Shown piece after piece: positions 17,983 through 26,310 of a DNA stretch of 64,000 nucleotides (position 1 is the first letter of the stretch; every line of letters starts with the position of its first letter). The translations under genes and the position numbers were made by a program. Location: positions 2,666,001 through 2,730,000 of the forward strand of contig NZ_CP022188.1 of NCBI RefSeq assembly GCF_003111665.1. The letters are read 5' to 3'. This DNA comes from Parazoarcus communis (lineage in GTDB: Bacteria; Pseudomonadota; Gammaproteobacteria; Burkholderiales; Rhodocyclaceae). Under the pieces are notes generated by a model. That model saw nothing but the letters and a program-made list of their open reading frames with translations, was not told the origin of the DNA and did not search any database.

Positions 17983-20625
17983 ATGCCCGCCTTGGGTTCT
18001 TCTCGCTCAGCCATCTCACTGCGTCGAACACTGCTGCTGCGGGCCTTGCTGCTCGCCTTCGGCAGTTCGCTGGTTGTCACGATCGGCTTTGTTGCGCTTG
18101 GCATGTTGCCGGTCCTCGAACGGGTTGCCGAAAGTGATTTCAATCTTGCCGCAGAGCGGGTCGAGGCACGGCTGCGCCAGACCTTCGAGCCCGAAGAGCG
18201 CCAGCTTGCCATCAGCCTCGCATGGATCGGTGCCAACCTGCCCGACGTGGACAATCCGGCGCGTTTCAACGAGTACTTCATGCCGGTTCTCACCGCGTCG
18301 CCCTATATCACCTCGGTGGTGGCCGGTACGTCGACGGGCCAGGGCTGGATGCTGCTGCAGCGTGGCGAGGGGCAGTGGCGCAACCGTCTGACCGATATCC
18401 CGCGCTGGGGCCAGATGCAGCTTTTCGTCGACCTTGTGCCGGGTGTCAAGGCACAGGAGCGCCGGGAGGCCATGGACTACGATGCCCGCAAGCGCCCGTG
18501 GTTTACCGGGGCGCTCACGGAGGCGGCGCCCGGAACCGTGCATTGGACGCGACCGTACACCTTCTTCACCACCGGTGACCCCGGAATTACCGCGTCCCGG
18601 CACACCATGCTGGCAGACGGGCGGGACCTGGTGATCGGCTTCGATCTCACCTTGCGCGATCTGTCGGCTGCGACGCTGGATGCAGGGGTTGGTCGGCAGG
18701 GGCTGGCGCTGATCATGACCGAGGACGAACGCGTGCTCGGACTGCCCAGGCGACCCGATGGTGTTGGCGTCGATGAGTGGCTGGGTAACGTACTCTTGCC
18801 GGTCGGCACCCTTGGCGTCGATGCGGTCAGCGATCTGCTTCCAGTGTGGCGAAGCGCCAGAGGACAGCCGGTCGGTGTGGCGCACTTCGTCTCGAATGGG
18901 GCGCGCTGGCTCTTCAGCGCGCGGGCCTATCGCCTAGGGAGGCAGACCTTCTGGGTGCTGGTGCTTGCGCCTGAAGCCGACTTTGCGCCCGCCTGGACTG
19001 CAATCGGCTTTGGGCTTGCGGGCGGCCTGCTGCTGCTGCTGGCTGCTGCGGGCACTGTCGCCCAGGTGCAGGCGCGCATCATCGCCCGTCCGCTCGAGAC
19101 ACTTGCCGCGTCGAGCAAGCGCATCGGCGCGCTCGATTTCACCCCGCCGGGGCCGGTGCAGAGCCGGATTGCAGAGATTGCCCAACTGGCACAGGCGCAG
19201 GAGAGCATGCGCGAACTGCTGCACCGAAACCAGCTGGCGCTGCGCGATCACGCCGAGCGCCTGAACACGCAGGTGAGGGAGCTGCGGGACGCCGAGGACC
19301 GCATCAATACGCTCGCTTTTTATGATCCGCTCACCGGCCTGCCCAACCGCCGGCTGCTGAGCGACCGCCTGCAGCGGGCGCTGACCAGTTGCGCCCGCAA
19401 TCATCGCAAAGGGGCCTTGCTGTTCATCGATCTGGATAACTTCAAGACCCTCAACGACACGCTGGGGCACGATCTCGGCGATCTGCTGCTCAAGGAGATG
19501 GGCGTGCGCCTCGCCGCGACGATACGCGAGGGTGATACTGCGGCCCGGTTGGGTGGGGACGAGTTCGTGCTCGTGCTTGAGGGGCTGAGCGCCGACGCCG
19601 ATGAAGCCATGGCGCACACGCGGGGTGTTGGCGCCAAGCTGCTCGAAGCGCTCAACAAGCCCTATCAGCTCGGGGGGCATGAGACCTGCAGTACTGCCAG
19701 CATTGGTGCGACCCTGTTCGAGGGGCACGAGGTCAATATCGACGAGCTTTTCAAGCAGGCCGATCTGGCGATGTACCAGGCGAAGGCCGACGGGCGCAAC
19801 CGGCTCTGCTTCTACGGGCCGGCAATGCAGGCACAGCTCAGCGAGCGTGCGGCACTCGAGGCTGACCTGCGCCGTGCCCTGACTCAGGAGCAGTTCGAAC
19901 TGCACTATCAGCCACAGGTGAGTTCGGCCGGTGGTCTGATTGGCGTCGAGGCCCTGCTGCGATGGAATCATCCGCAGCGCAACATGGTGTCGCCGCTCAG
20001 CTTCATTCCGGTTGCGGAAGACACCGGGCTGATCCTCGACATCGGGCGCTGGGTGCTCCTTGCTGCTTGCCGACAGCTTGCTGAGTGGGCCGACGTGCCG
20101 CGCCTGGCAGCCATGACCATGTCGGTCAATGTCAGCGCACGCCAGTTCCGGCATCCCGACTTTGTCGACGAGGTCAAGTCAGCGCTCGAGTTCACCGGGG
20201 CGGCAAGCCGCTTGCTCAGGCTTGAGCTGACCGAGAGCCTGCTGCTGGAGGATGTCGAAACGGTCATCGCCCGCATGCACGAGTTGCGTGCGCTTGGGGT
20301 GGGGTTTTCGCTTGACGATTTCGGCACCGGCTACTCTTCCCTGTCCTATCTGAAGCGCCTGCCGCTGACCGAGCTCAAGATCGACATGTCCTTCGTGCGC
20401 GACGTGCTGGTGGACCCGAACGACGCAGCAATTGCGCGCACCATCATCGCGCTCGCGCACACGATGGGGCTGAGCGTGATTGCAGAAGGCGTCGAGTCCG
20501 AAGCCCAGCGCAGCTTTCTTGCGCATTCAGGTTGCGATGCCTATCAGGGCTATCTGTTTGGCCGGCCGGCGCCGGCAGCGCAGATCATGCTGCTCGTCCA
20601 CAGCGCGCCCGCGGTCGCAAGCTGA
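17983..20625 (+). CDS. Cache-like sensor GGDEF-EAL protein
   Basis: An 880-residue membrane protein. A first transmembrane helix lies near residues 18-38 and a second near 337-362 (GLAGGLLLLLAAAGTVAQV); the roughly 300 residues between are a periplasmic sensor of Cache type (contains WMLLQRGEGQWRNRL and AMDYDARKRPWFTGAL). After a HAMP-like stretch comes GGDEF with intact RLGGDEF near residue 522 and an RxxD inhibitory site (REGD). The EAL domain opens GVEALLRWNHPQ near residue 655 and keeps NVSARQF, ELTESLLL, DDFGTGYSSLSYLKRL, KIDMSFV and AEGVE. Both activities are plausible. It lies 74 bases after the hybrid kinase on the same strand. 'DARKRPW' is typical of Cache domains that bind small carboxylates or amino acids. 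Confidence 0.95.
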   Translation: MPALGSSRSAISLRRTLLLRALLLAFGSSLVVTIGFVALGMLPVLERVAESDFNLAAERVEARLRQTFEPEERQLAISLAWIGANLPDVDNPARFNEYFMPVLTASPYITSVVAGTSTGQGWMLLQRGEGQWRNRLTDIPRWGQMQLFVDLVPGVKAQERREAMDYDARKRPWFTGALTEAAPGTVHWTRPYTFFTTGDPGITASRHTMLADGRDLVIGFDLTLRDLSAATLDAGVGRQGLALIMTEDERVLGLPRRPDGVGVDEWLGNVLLPVGTLGVDAVSDLLPVWRSARGQPVGVAHFVSNGARWLFSARAYRLGRQTFWVLVLAPEADFAPAWTAIGFGLAGGLLLLLAAAGTVAQVQARIIARPLETLAASSKRIGALDFTPPGPVQSRIAEIAQLAQAQESMRELLHRNQLALRDHAERLNTQVRELRDAEDRINTLAFYDPLTGLPNRRLLSDRLQRALTSCARNHRKGALLFIDLDNFKTLNDTLGHDLGDLLLKEMGVRLAATIREGDTAARLGGDEFVLVLEGLSADADEAMAHTRGVGAKLLEALNKPYQLGGHETCSTASIGATLFEGHEVNIDELFKQADLAMYQAKADGRNRLCFYGPAMQAQLSERAALEADLRRALTQEQFELHYQPQVSSAGGLIGVEALLRWNHPQRNMVSPLSFIPVAEDTGLILDIGRWVLLAACRQLAEWADVPRLAAMTMSVNVSARQFRHPDFVDEVKSALEFTGAASRLLRLELTESLLLEDVETVIARMHELRALGVGFSLDDFGTGYSSLSYLKRLPLTELKIDMSFVRDVLVDPNDAAIARTIIALAHTMGLSVIAEGVESEAQRSFLAHSGCDAYQGYLFGRPAPAAQIMLLVHSAPAVAS

Positions 20626-20670
20626 GTCAGGGGCTGCGGTGGCCGGGAGATTGGCCGCTCACCGGGTGCC

Positions 20671-21813
20671 TCAGCCTGGCAGGCAGGCGAATCCGTCCAT
20701 CAGCATGCGTGCGCTGCGGCTCATCACGGCCTTGCCCAGCGTCCAGCCGGCCTCGGTCTGGTGCGCGTCTACGCCGACCCGGGTGCAACCGGAAGGCTGG
20801 GCGAGTCTGAGCGGTGAAGTACCCTGGTTGCAGACATGGTGTGACGCCAGCGTACCCGGGATGGCCGCAGCCGCAGCGATGGCAATGGCTGCAGTGCCGG
20901 GAATGGCGTGGTGAAAGACGCCCATCGACAGTACCCGGCAGGTGAGGTCGGTGTCGTCGGCAGCGAACTCGCGCCCATTGGCAGCGCGAAAGGCTTTCGG
21001 ACCGTCGAGTACGGCGAGCTTGGGCGTGTGAGCGCGCGCCTTCGCTTCGGCCGCGTTCGCTGCCAGACCCATGGCGAGGGCACCTGCAACGCGGATGCGC
21101 TCGCAGCGCGCCAGTAGCTCGGGCTGGGTATTGAGTACCGTTTGCGGGGCACTGCAATCGAGGCCGAGCGTGGCCGCGTCGATCAGGATCATCGGGTTGC
21201 CGGCGCTGATCAGGGTGGCGTCGACGGTCTCTTCCGCCGTTTGAAGGCTGTCGCGCATCCGCCCCGTCGGGAACAGTTCGGCCGCGCCGCTGCCTGCGGG
21301 GTCGAGGAATTCGAGCCGGATTTCTGCGGCGGGAAAGGCGACGCCGTCGAGCATGAAGTCGCCCGCCTCCTGCACCTCGCCAGCCTGCATCGGCACCTGC
21401 GCGAGGATGCGTTTGCCGATGTTTGCCTGCCAGATGCGCACCCTTGCCATGCCGTCGGCCGGCGTCTGCAGCAGGCCCCGGCTGATGGCAAACGGACCAA
21501 CGGCCGCGGTCAGGTTGCCGCAGTTGCCGGACCAGTCGATGCGTTCGCCTGACACCGGCACCTGGCCGAACAGGTAGTCCACATCGCAGTCGGTCCGGCC
21601 CGAGGGCGCCAGGATGACGACCTTGCTGGTGCTTGAAGTGGCACCGCCGAGACCGTCGATCTGCTTGCCATAGGGGTCGGGACTGCCAAGCAGGCGGGCG
21701 AGCAGGGCGTCGCGGGTCGCGTCGTCGGCAGGTAGATCCCTTGCCAGCATGAACAGGCCCTTGCTGGTGCCGCCGCGCATCCATGCGGCAGGGATGCGGC
21801 GCTGACGGGTCAT
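20671..21813 (-). CDS. PrpF-family isomerase
   Basis: A 380-residue protein of the PrpF family (aconitate-type isomerases with a diaminopimelate-epimerase-like fold). The start at the ATG at 21813 gives MTRQRRIPAAWMRGGTSKGL, the family's conserved opening, with MRGGTSKG as its signature. Further motifs are SKVVILAPSG, VDYLFGQVPV and IDWSGNCGNLTAAVGPFA, which holds the catalytic cysteine of the SGNCGN type. The long upstream extension in this frame (to 22143) overlaps the RlmN-like gene and is not coding. PrpF isomerises 2-methylaconitate in propionate catabolism, but no prpB, prpC or acnD neighbour is present here, so the substrate is open. The start overlaps the stop of the RlmN-like gene by four bases. 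Confidence 0.88.
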   Translation of the reverse strand: MTRQRRIPAAWMRGGTSKGLFMLARDLPADDATRDALLARLLGSPDPYGKQIDGLGGATSSTSKVVILAPSGRTDCDVDYLFGQVPVSGERIDWSGNCGNLTAAVGPFAISRGLLQTPADGMARVRIWQANIGKRILAQVPMQAGEVQEAGDFMLDGVAFPAAEIRLEFLDPAGSGAAELFPTGRMRDSLQTAEETVDATLISAGNPMILIDAATLGLDCSAPQTVLNTQPELLARCERIRVAGALAMGLAANAAEAKARAHTPKLAVLDGPKAFRAANGREFAADDTDLTCRVLSMGVFHHAIPGTAAIAIAAAAAIPGTLASHHVCNQGTSPLRLAQPSGCTRVGVDAHQTEAGWTLGKAVMSRSARMLMDGFACLPG

Positions 21814-22880
21814 GCTGCGGGTGCCACCGGGGCGGCTGTTGCGTCGTTCGGGCTCTGAGCGTGGGCTGGCCGGCGGCGCTCGATTCTGATGGAGCGGGCG
21901 CGCAGCTGACCGCAGCCTGCATCGACGTCCTGGCCGGCCGAGTGGCGCAGTTTGGTCAGCACGCCTCGACGATGCAGCCAGCGGCCCAGCTCGGCCGCGC
22001 GCTCCCATGAGGGGCGGCGGAAGTCGAGTTCGGGTACGGCGTTGTACGGAATCAGGTTCATGATCGCGTACTTGCCGGTGAGGAGGCGGACGATGCCCTC
22101 CATCTCCTCCTCGCTGTCGTTGACGCCTTCGATCAGCGTCCATTGATACTGGATTGGATAACCGGTGGCGCGGGCATAGCGTTCGCCGAGTTCGACCAGT
22201 TCGGCAGGGGCGATGCGGGGCGCGCGCGGCAGGAGCTTCTCGCGCAGCGCGGGCAGGCTCGAGTGCAGCGACAGGGCCAGCGCCGGTTTCACCGTCATCT
22301 GCGGGAGGCGCTCAAATACACGTGGATCGCCCACCGTGGAGAACACCAGGTTCTTGTGCCCGATGCCGCCGATGGTACCGAGGAACTCGATGGCTTCGAT
22401 CACGTTGTCGATGTTGTGTGCCGGTTCGCCCATGCCCATGAACACGACCTTGGTCACCCGGCGCATGCTGCGGGCGAGGGCGACCTGGGCAACGATTTCT
22501 GCACTGCCGAGCTGGCGCAGCAAACCGTCCTTGCCCGTCATGCAGAACACACAGCCGACTGCACAGCCGAGCTGGCTGGAGACACACAGACCGTCACGCG
22601 GCAGCAGCACGCTCTCGACGGTCTGCCCGTCGGCCAGGTCTACGAGCAGCCGCGAGGAGCCGTCGTCGCCAGGGTGCGCTGCGTTCAGCCGTGCGAGGCC
22701 ATCGAGCTCGGCCATGAGTTCGGGCAGGGCGTTGCGGATGGACTGCGGCAGGAAGTGCTCGGCGGGACGACGACCGGCGTCGAGCGGCCGGCGCTGAATC
22801 CAGCCTCGCAGCACCCTTTGCTCATGGCAGGTTTTGGCGCCGAGATCGTGCAGGCGGCGGGAGATCTGTTCGATACGCAT
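21810..22880 (-). CDS. RlmN/Cfr-family radical SAM protein
   Basis: A 356-residue radical SAM protein resembling 23S rRNA adenine-C2 methyltransferases. The iron-sulfur motif CxxxCxxC appears as SSQLGCAVGCVFCMTG near residue 108. Family landmarks VVFMGMGEPAHNID, VFSTVG, ALSLHSSLP, WTLIEGVND and LIPYNAVPELDFRRP follow. The C-terminal cysteine near GQDVDAGCGQLRAR matches the one that forms the transient methyl adduct. The N-terminal region is shorter and differs from housekeeping RlmN, so this is probably a paralogue. Its RNA target is unknown. It overlaps the downstream PrpF-family gene by four bases (ATGA), which implies translational coupling of two functionally unrelated proteins. Confidence 0.85.
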   Translation of the reverse strand: MRIEQISRRLHDLGAKTCHEQRVLRGWIQRRPLDAGRRPAEHFLPQSIRNALPELMAELDGLARLNAAHPGDDGSSRLLVDLADGQTVESVLLPRDGLCVSSQLGCAVGCVFCMTGKDGLLRQLGSAEIVAQVALARSMRRVTKVVFMGMGEPAHNIDNVIEAIEFLGTIGGIGHKNLVFSTVGDPRVFERLPQMTVKPALALSLHSSLPALREKLLPRAPRIAPAELVELGERYARATGYPIQYQWTLIEGVNDSEEEMEGIVRLLTGKYAIMNLIPYNAVPELDFRRPSWERAAELGRWLHRRGVLTKLRHSAGQDVDAGCGQLRARSIRIERRRPAHAQSPNDATAAPVAPAA

Positions 22881-22921
22881 GGGGTCCGAATCCTAGCACC
22901 CGCGTCGATGCTGCGGACAAG

Positions 22922-22953
22922 AAAAAGCCCCGATGGCAGGCCATCGGGGCTTT
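22922..22953 (-). terminator. strong intrinsic terminator after the phasin gene
   Basis: A 13-bp perfect stem (AAAGCCCCGATGG / CCATCGGGGCTTT) with a four-base loop. On the minus strand it runs into a T5 tract. It lies 28 bases past the phasin stop. Confidence 0.92.
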
Positions 22954-22980
22954 GGTCAAGCAGTGCCGCTGAAGCGGAAC

Positions 22981-23286
22981 TTACTTGGCGATGTTCTGGA
23001 ACTTGGCCATGGCAGCCTGACCAACTTCGGTGGCCAGTGCGGTGAAGGCTTCGCCCTGCGACTGCAGGAGCTTGAACAGTGCGGTGTTGGCATCGACGTT
23101 GAAGCGAACCAGCTCTTCCGGCGTCTTCAGCTTGGTAGCCTTCTGGGCTTCGGCCTGGAAGAAAGCCATCAGCTCTTCGCTGGCCTTCTTCTGCAGTTCG
23201 ATGGACTTGCCAATGGTTTGAGCCTGAACGGCCATAAGGGCTTGAACAGCTTCAATCGGGTTCTGGAATTCGGGTTTCGTAGCCAT
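22981..23286 (-). CDS. phasin family protein
   Basis: A 101-residue helical protein of the phasin type: MATKPEFQNPIEAVQALMAVQ, then amphipathic heptad-like helices (GKSIELQKKASEELMAFFQAEAQ). Phasins coat polyhydroxyalkanoate granules and limit their size. It is shorter than typical PhaP proteins (about 180-190 residues), so it is a small phasin-like member. The ATG at 23286 follows GGAG at good spacing. Upstream in-frame sequence to 23358 is not family-like. The gene is monocistronic and ends in a strong terminator, which suggests high expression. Confidence 0.8.
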   Translation of the reverse strand: MATKPEFQNPIEAVQALMAVQAQTIGKSIELQKKASEELMAFFQAEAQKATKLKTPEELVRFNVDANTALFKLLQSQGEAFTALATEVGQAAMAKFQNIAK

Positions 23287-23466
23287 GGTGTTTCTCCGGT
23301 GGTTATGTTGCAGTGCACAATATGTATGTAACTCTACCCCAATCGTTCGTGAAGTCAACGCTTTTTTACGAAGTTTGAATGGGCCGGGTTACAGTCGTGC
23401 TGCTTGCCATTCATATGACGCGGTCTTCACACGCTTCGTCTCCCGCGCCTGGGCGGCTTGACGGCT

Positions 23467-23907
23467 TCAGCCGGTCTTGCGCGGCACGGGCCTGAGGATG
23501 GTGCTGTGTTCTCCGCGCATGACCTTGAGGAGTTCGGTGCGTGCCGTGTGGTGATCAAGCCCGCGTTCCACCAGCGATTCGATCAACTGACCGAAGCGGT
23601 CGCGCTGCTTCAGTCCGGCCGCACTGCGGTCACGGCGATTGTTGAAGCAGTCCATCAGTGTTGATCCGCAAACGCAGTTGCGAAACAGTTCGACGATGAC
23701 CGCGCCGTCGTCATCCAGGGTTTGCTTGAGTCCGCTGCGTCCGCTACCCACGCGCCCGGTCTGGCCGACGTAGTCGTCGACGTTGGCATAGGTCCGGCCG
23801 CACATTGCGCAGCGCTTTGGAAAGGCGTTCGCTGCCAGTTCCTGCAGACCGGCATACAGGCTGCCGTCGATGCCGATGTCGAGTGGTGGGTTCTGCTCGT
23901 CTGTCAT
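23467..23907 (-). CDS. cysteine-rich hypothetical protein
   Basis: A 146-residue cytoplasmic protein without a signal peptide. The ATG at 23907 is preceded by GGGAGAG. It carries two cysteine clusters, KRCAMCGRTYANVDDYV and NCVCGSTLMDCFNNRRD, which could form a zinc site. The C-terminal half (RFGQLIESLVERGLDHHTARTELLKVMRG) looks like a helical dimerisation segment. I do not recognise the family with confidence. It lies between the phasin gene and the end of the cbb operon, in the same orientation as both, with a terminator between it and the operon. Confidence 0.7.
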   Translation of the reverse strand: MTDEQNPPLDIGIDGSLYAGLQELAANAFPKRCAMCGRTYANVDDYVGQTGRVGSGRSGLKQTLDDDGAVIVELFRNCVCGSTLMDCFNNRRDRSAAGLKQRDRFGQLIESLVERGLDHHTARTELLKVMRGEHSTILRPVPRKTG

Positions 23908-24107
23908 TCGTGCTCTCCCGGGGCTGGCTTCCTGCACTGAGTGCGGGTTGTCGTTCGACCCTGTTCTTCAGGCACAAGCGTACCCGGAAAAAGCAAAACG
24001 GAATATTGCCGATGCGAAGCCCGATCATAAGGTGAAGGGCGCGAACGATCCGGACCGCAGGCCGACGCGGCCACCACCACCGACGGCAATGGGTTCGGGA
24101 GAGATGG

Positions 24108-24141
24108 AAAAAAATGCCCGCCATCGTGAGGATGGCGGGCA
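24108..24141 (-). terminator. intrinsic terminator of the cbb operon
   Basis: An 11-bp perfect stem (TGCCCGCCATC / GATGGCGGGCA) with a five-base loop. On the minus strand it is followed by TTTTTTT. It lies 46 bases after the cbbA stop and closes the operon. Confidence 0.92.
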
Positions 24142-24186
24142 CTCAAACCCGGGACGGGCAGGGAATCGGATGGAATGCGGGATGGC

Positions 24187-25239
24187 TCAGGCCGCGCGCT
24201 TGAGCGCGTAGCGCCGGGCAATCGCGTCCAGAGGCAGCGGTTTGATGCGGCTGCCGTGGCCGGCGCAGCCGAAGGCCTCGAAGCGCTCCTGGCAGATGCC
24301 TGCGGCGGCTTCTTTCGCGGCCTTGAAGAACTTGCGCGGATCGAATTCCTTGCGCTCCGTGTCGACAAGTCTGCGCATCGCACCGCTCATGGCCAGGCGC
24401 AGGTCGGTGTCGATGTTGATCTTGCGCACCCCGTGGCGGATGCCTTCGACGATGGCGTCCACCGGCACGCCCCAGGTTTCGCCGATGTCGCCACCATGTT
24501 CGCGGATGATGGCGAGCCATTCCTGGGGCACGCTGCTCGAACCGTGCATGACCAGGTGGGTGTCGGGAATGCTGCGGTGAATGGCAGCAATGCGATCGAT
24601 GGCGAGGATGTCACCGGTGGGCGGTCGGGTGAATTTCCACGCGCCGTGGCTGGTGCCGATGGCCACGGCGAGTGCATCGACGCCGGTGGCGTCGACGAAT
24701 GCGGCGGCTTCGGCCGGGTCGGTGAGCATCTGTTCGTGCGCCAGCGTGCCTTCCGCGCCGACGCCATCCTCTTCGCCGGCCTGGCCGGTTTCGAGCGATC
24801 CGAGGCAACCGAGCTCGCCCTCAACCGACACCCCGACGGCGTGTGCCATGTCCACCACGCGACGGGTGACCTCGACGTTGTAGTCGTAGCTTGCGGGTGT
24901 CTTCATGTCCTCGCGCAGCGAGCCGTCCATCATCACGCTGGTGAAGCCGGCGCGAATCGACTGTTGGCAGATGGCGGGGCTGGCGCCGTGGTCCTGGTGC
25001 AGGCAGATCGGGATTTCCGGCCATTGTTCGACGGCCGCCTCGACCATCTTCTTGATGAAGGCCTCTCCGGCGTAGCTGCGCGCACCGGCCGATGCCTGCA
25101 GGATGACCGGGCTGTCGGTCGCGGCGGCGGCCTGCATGATCGCCTGGATCTGTTCCATGTTGTTGATGTTGAAGGCGGGGATGCCGTATCCGTGATCGGC
25201 GGCGTGGTCGAGCAACTGACGCAGTGAAATCATGGCCAT
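24187..25239 (-). CDS. cbbA: class II fructose-bisphosphate aldolase, cbb operon copy
   Basis: A 350-residue zinc-dependent aldolase that makes fructose 1,6-bisphosphate, and in the Calvin cycle sedoheptulose bisphosphate, from triose phosphates. Visible motifs are [16 protein letters not shown], the zinc segment [46 protein letters not shown] and the phosphate-binding [10 protein letters not shown]. It is the last gene of the cbb operon, 31 bases after cbbG, and is followed by a strong terminator. A paralogue is at 35545-36609; the two are closely similar along their whole length. Start: the ATG at 25239 ([10 protein letters not shown]) follows GGAGACACC. A second ATG two codons later is possible. 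Confidence 0.96.
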   Translation of the reverse strand: MAMISLRQLLDHAADHGYGIPAFNINNMEQIQAIMQAAAATDSPVILQASAGARSYAGEAFIKKMVEAAVEQWPEIPICLHQDHGASPAICQQSIRAGFTSVMMDGSLREDMKTPASYDYNVEVTRRVVDMAHAVGVSVEGELGCLGSLETGQAGEEDGVGAEGTLAHEQMLTDPAEAAAFVDATGVDALAVAIGTSHGAWKFTRPPTGDILAIDRIAAIHRSIPDTHLVMHGSSSVPQEWLAIIREHGGDIGETWGVPVDAIVEGIRHGVRKINIDTDLRLAMSGAMRRLVDTERKEFDPRKFFKAAKEAAAGICQERFEAFGCAGHGSRIKPLPLDAIARRYALKRAA

Positions 25240-25270
25240 CGGGTGTCTCCTCGGTGGTGGCGAAAAGTGT

Positions 25271-26281
25271 TCAGTCGGCGCTCGTCATGGCGCAGGCGGT
25301 GTCGAGCATGCGGTTGGAGAAACCCCACTCGTTGTCGTACCAGGCGGTGACGGTGACGAGCTCGCCATCGACCTTGGTCAGGGTGGCGTCGAACAGGCTG
25401 GAGTGCGGGTTGTGGTTGAAGTCGCAGGACACCAGCGGCAGATCGTTGATACCGAGGATGCCGCGCAAGGCGCCGTGGGCCGCTTCGCGCACGAGGTCAT
25501 TGACCTCGCCGGCACTGGTGGTGCGTGAAGCCATGAAGGTGAAGTGGGTGAAGGAGACGTTCGGGGTGGGGACGCGCATCGCGTAGCCGTCGAGCCGTCC
25601 TGCGAGCTCGGGCAGTACCAGGCCGACCGCAGCTGCGGCGCCTGTTCTGGTGGGTATCAGCGACTGCGTGGCCGAGCGCGCCCGGCGCAGGTCGGCGTGA
25701 TGGACGTCGATCAGCACCTGGTCGTTGGTGTAGGAATGCACCGTGAGCATGTGGCCGCGCACGATGCCAAGCGGGCGGTGGAGGGCGAAGGCGAGCGGCG
25801 CGAGGCAGTTGGTGGTGCAGCTGGCGTTAGAGACCACGCGGTGATTGCGGCGCAGTGTCTGGTCGTTGACGCCATAGACGATGGTGGCGTCCACATCGTC
25901 GCCACCGGGTGCCGAGATCAGCACCTTGCCGGCACCGGCGTCGAGGTGTGCGCCGGCTCTTTCGCGCGAGGTGAAGAGTCCGGTGCATTCGAGTACGACG
26001 TCGATCCCCAGTTGCTGCCACGGCAGTCGCGCCGGGTCGCGTTCGGCCAAGACCTGGATGCGGTCGCCGGCAACTGTCATCGTGCCGTCGCCGACCTCGA
26101 CCGGATGCGGAAACGGGCCGTGGATGCTGTCGTAGCGTGTGAGATGGGCGTTGGTTTCGGGGCTGCCGAGGTCGTTGATGGCGACGATCTCGATGTCGTG
26201 GCGTTTGCCGCTTTCGTAGTGCGCGCGCAGCACGTTGCGGCCGATGCGTCCGAAACCGTTGATGGCGACTCTGGTGGTCAT
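25271..26281 (-). CDS. cbbG: glyceraldehyde-3-phosphate dehydrogenase, cbb operon copy
   Basis: A 336-residue GAPDH ([20 protein letters not shown], an NAD(P)-binding Rossmann start). The catalytic cysteine is in [12 protein letters not shown], and the histidine and phosphate loop in '[14 protein letters not shown]' and [17 protein letters not shown]. It reduces 1,3-bisphosphoglycerate in the Calvin cycle. The start at the ATG at 26281 has a GAGGAGACAGC ribosome site; the longer upstream frame lies in the cbbT coding region. It is 29 bases downstream of cbbT and 31 bases upstream of cbbA. A second gap gene lies at 57836-58849. Confidence 0.96.
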   Translation of the reverse strand: MTTRVAINGFGRIGRNVLRAHYESGKRHDIEIVAINDLGSPETNAHLTRYDSIHGPFPHPVEVGDGTMTVAGDRIQVLAERDPARLPWQQLGIDVVLECTGLFTSRERAGAHLDAGAGKVLISAPGGDDVDATIVYGVNDQTLRRNHRVVSNASCTTNCLAPLAFALHRPLGIVRGHMLTVHSYTNDQVLIDVHHADLRRARSATQSLIPTRTGAAAAVGLVLPELAGRLDGYAMRVPTPNVSFTHFTFMASRTTSAGEVNDLVREAAHGALRGILGINDLPLVSCDFNHNPHSSLFDATLTKVDGELVTVTAWYDNEWGFSNRMLDTACAMTSAD

Positions 26282-26310
26282 GCTGTCTCCTCGAGTGGTG
26301 TGATCCTGTG

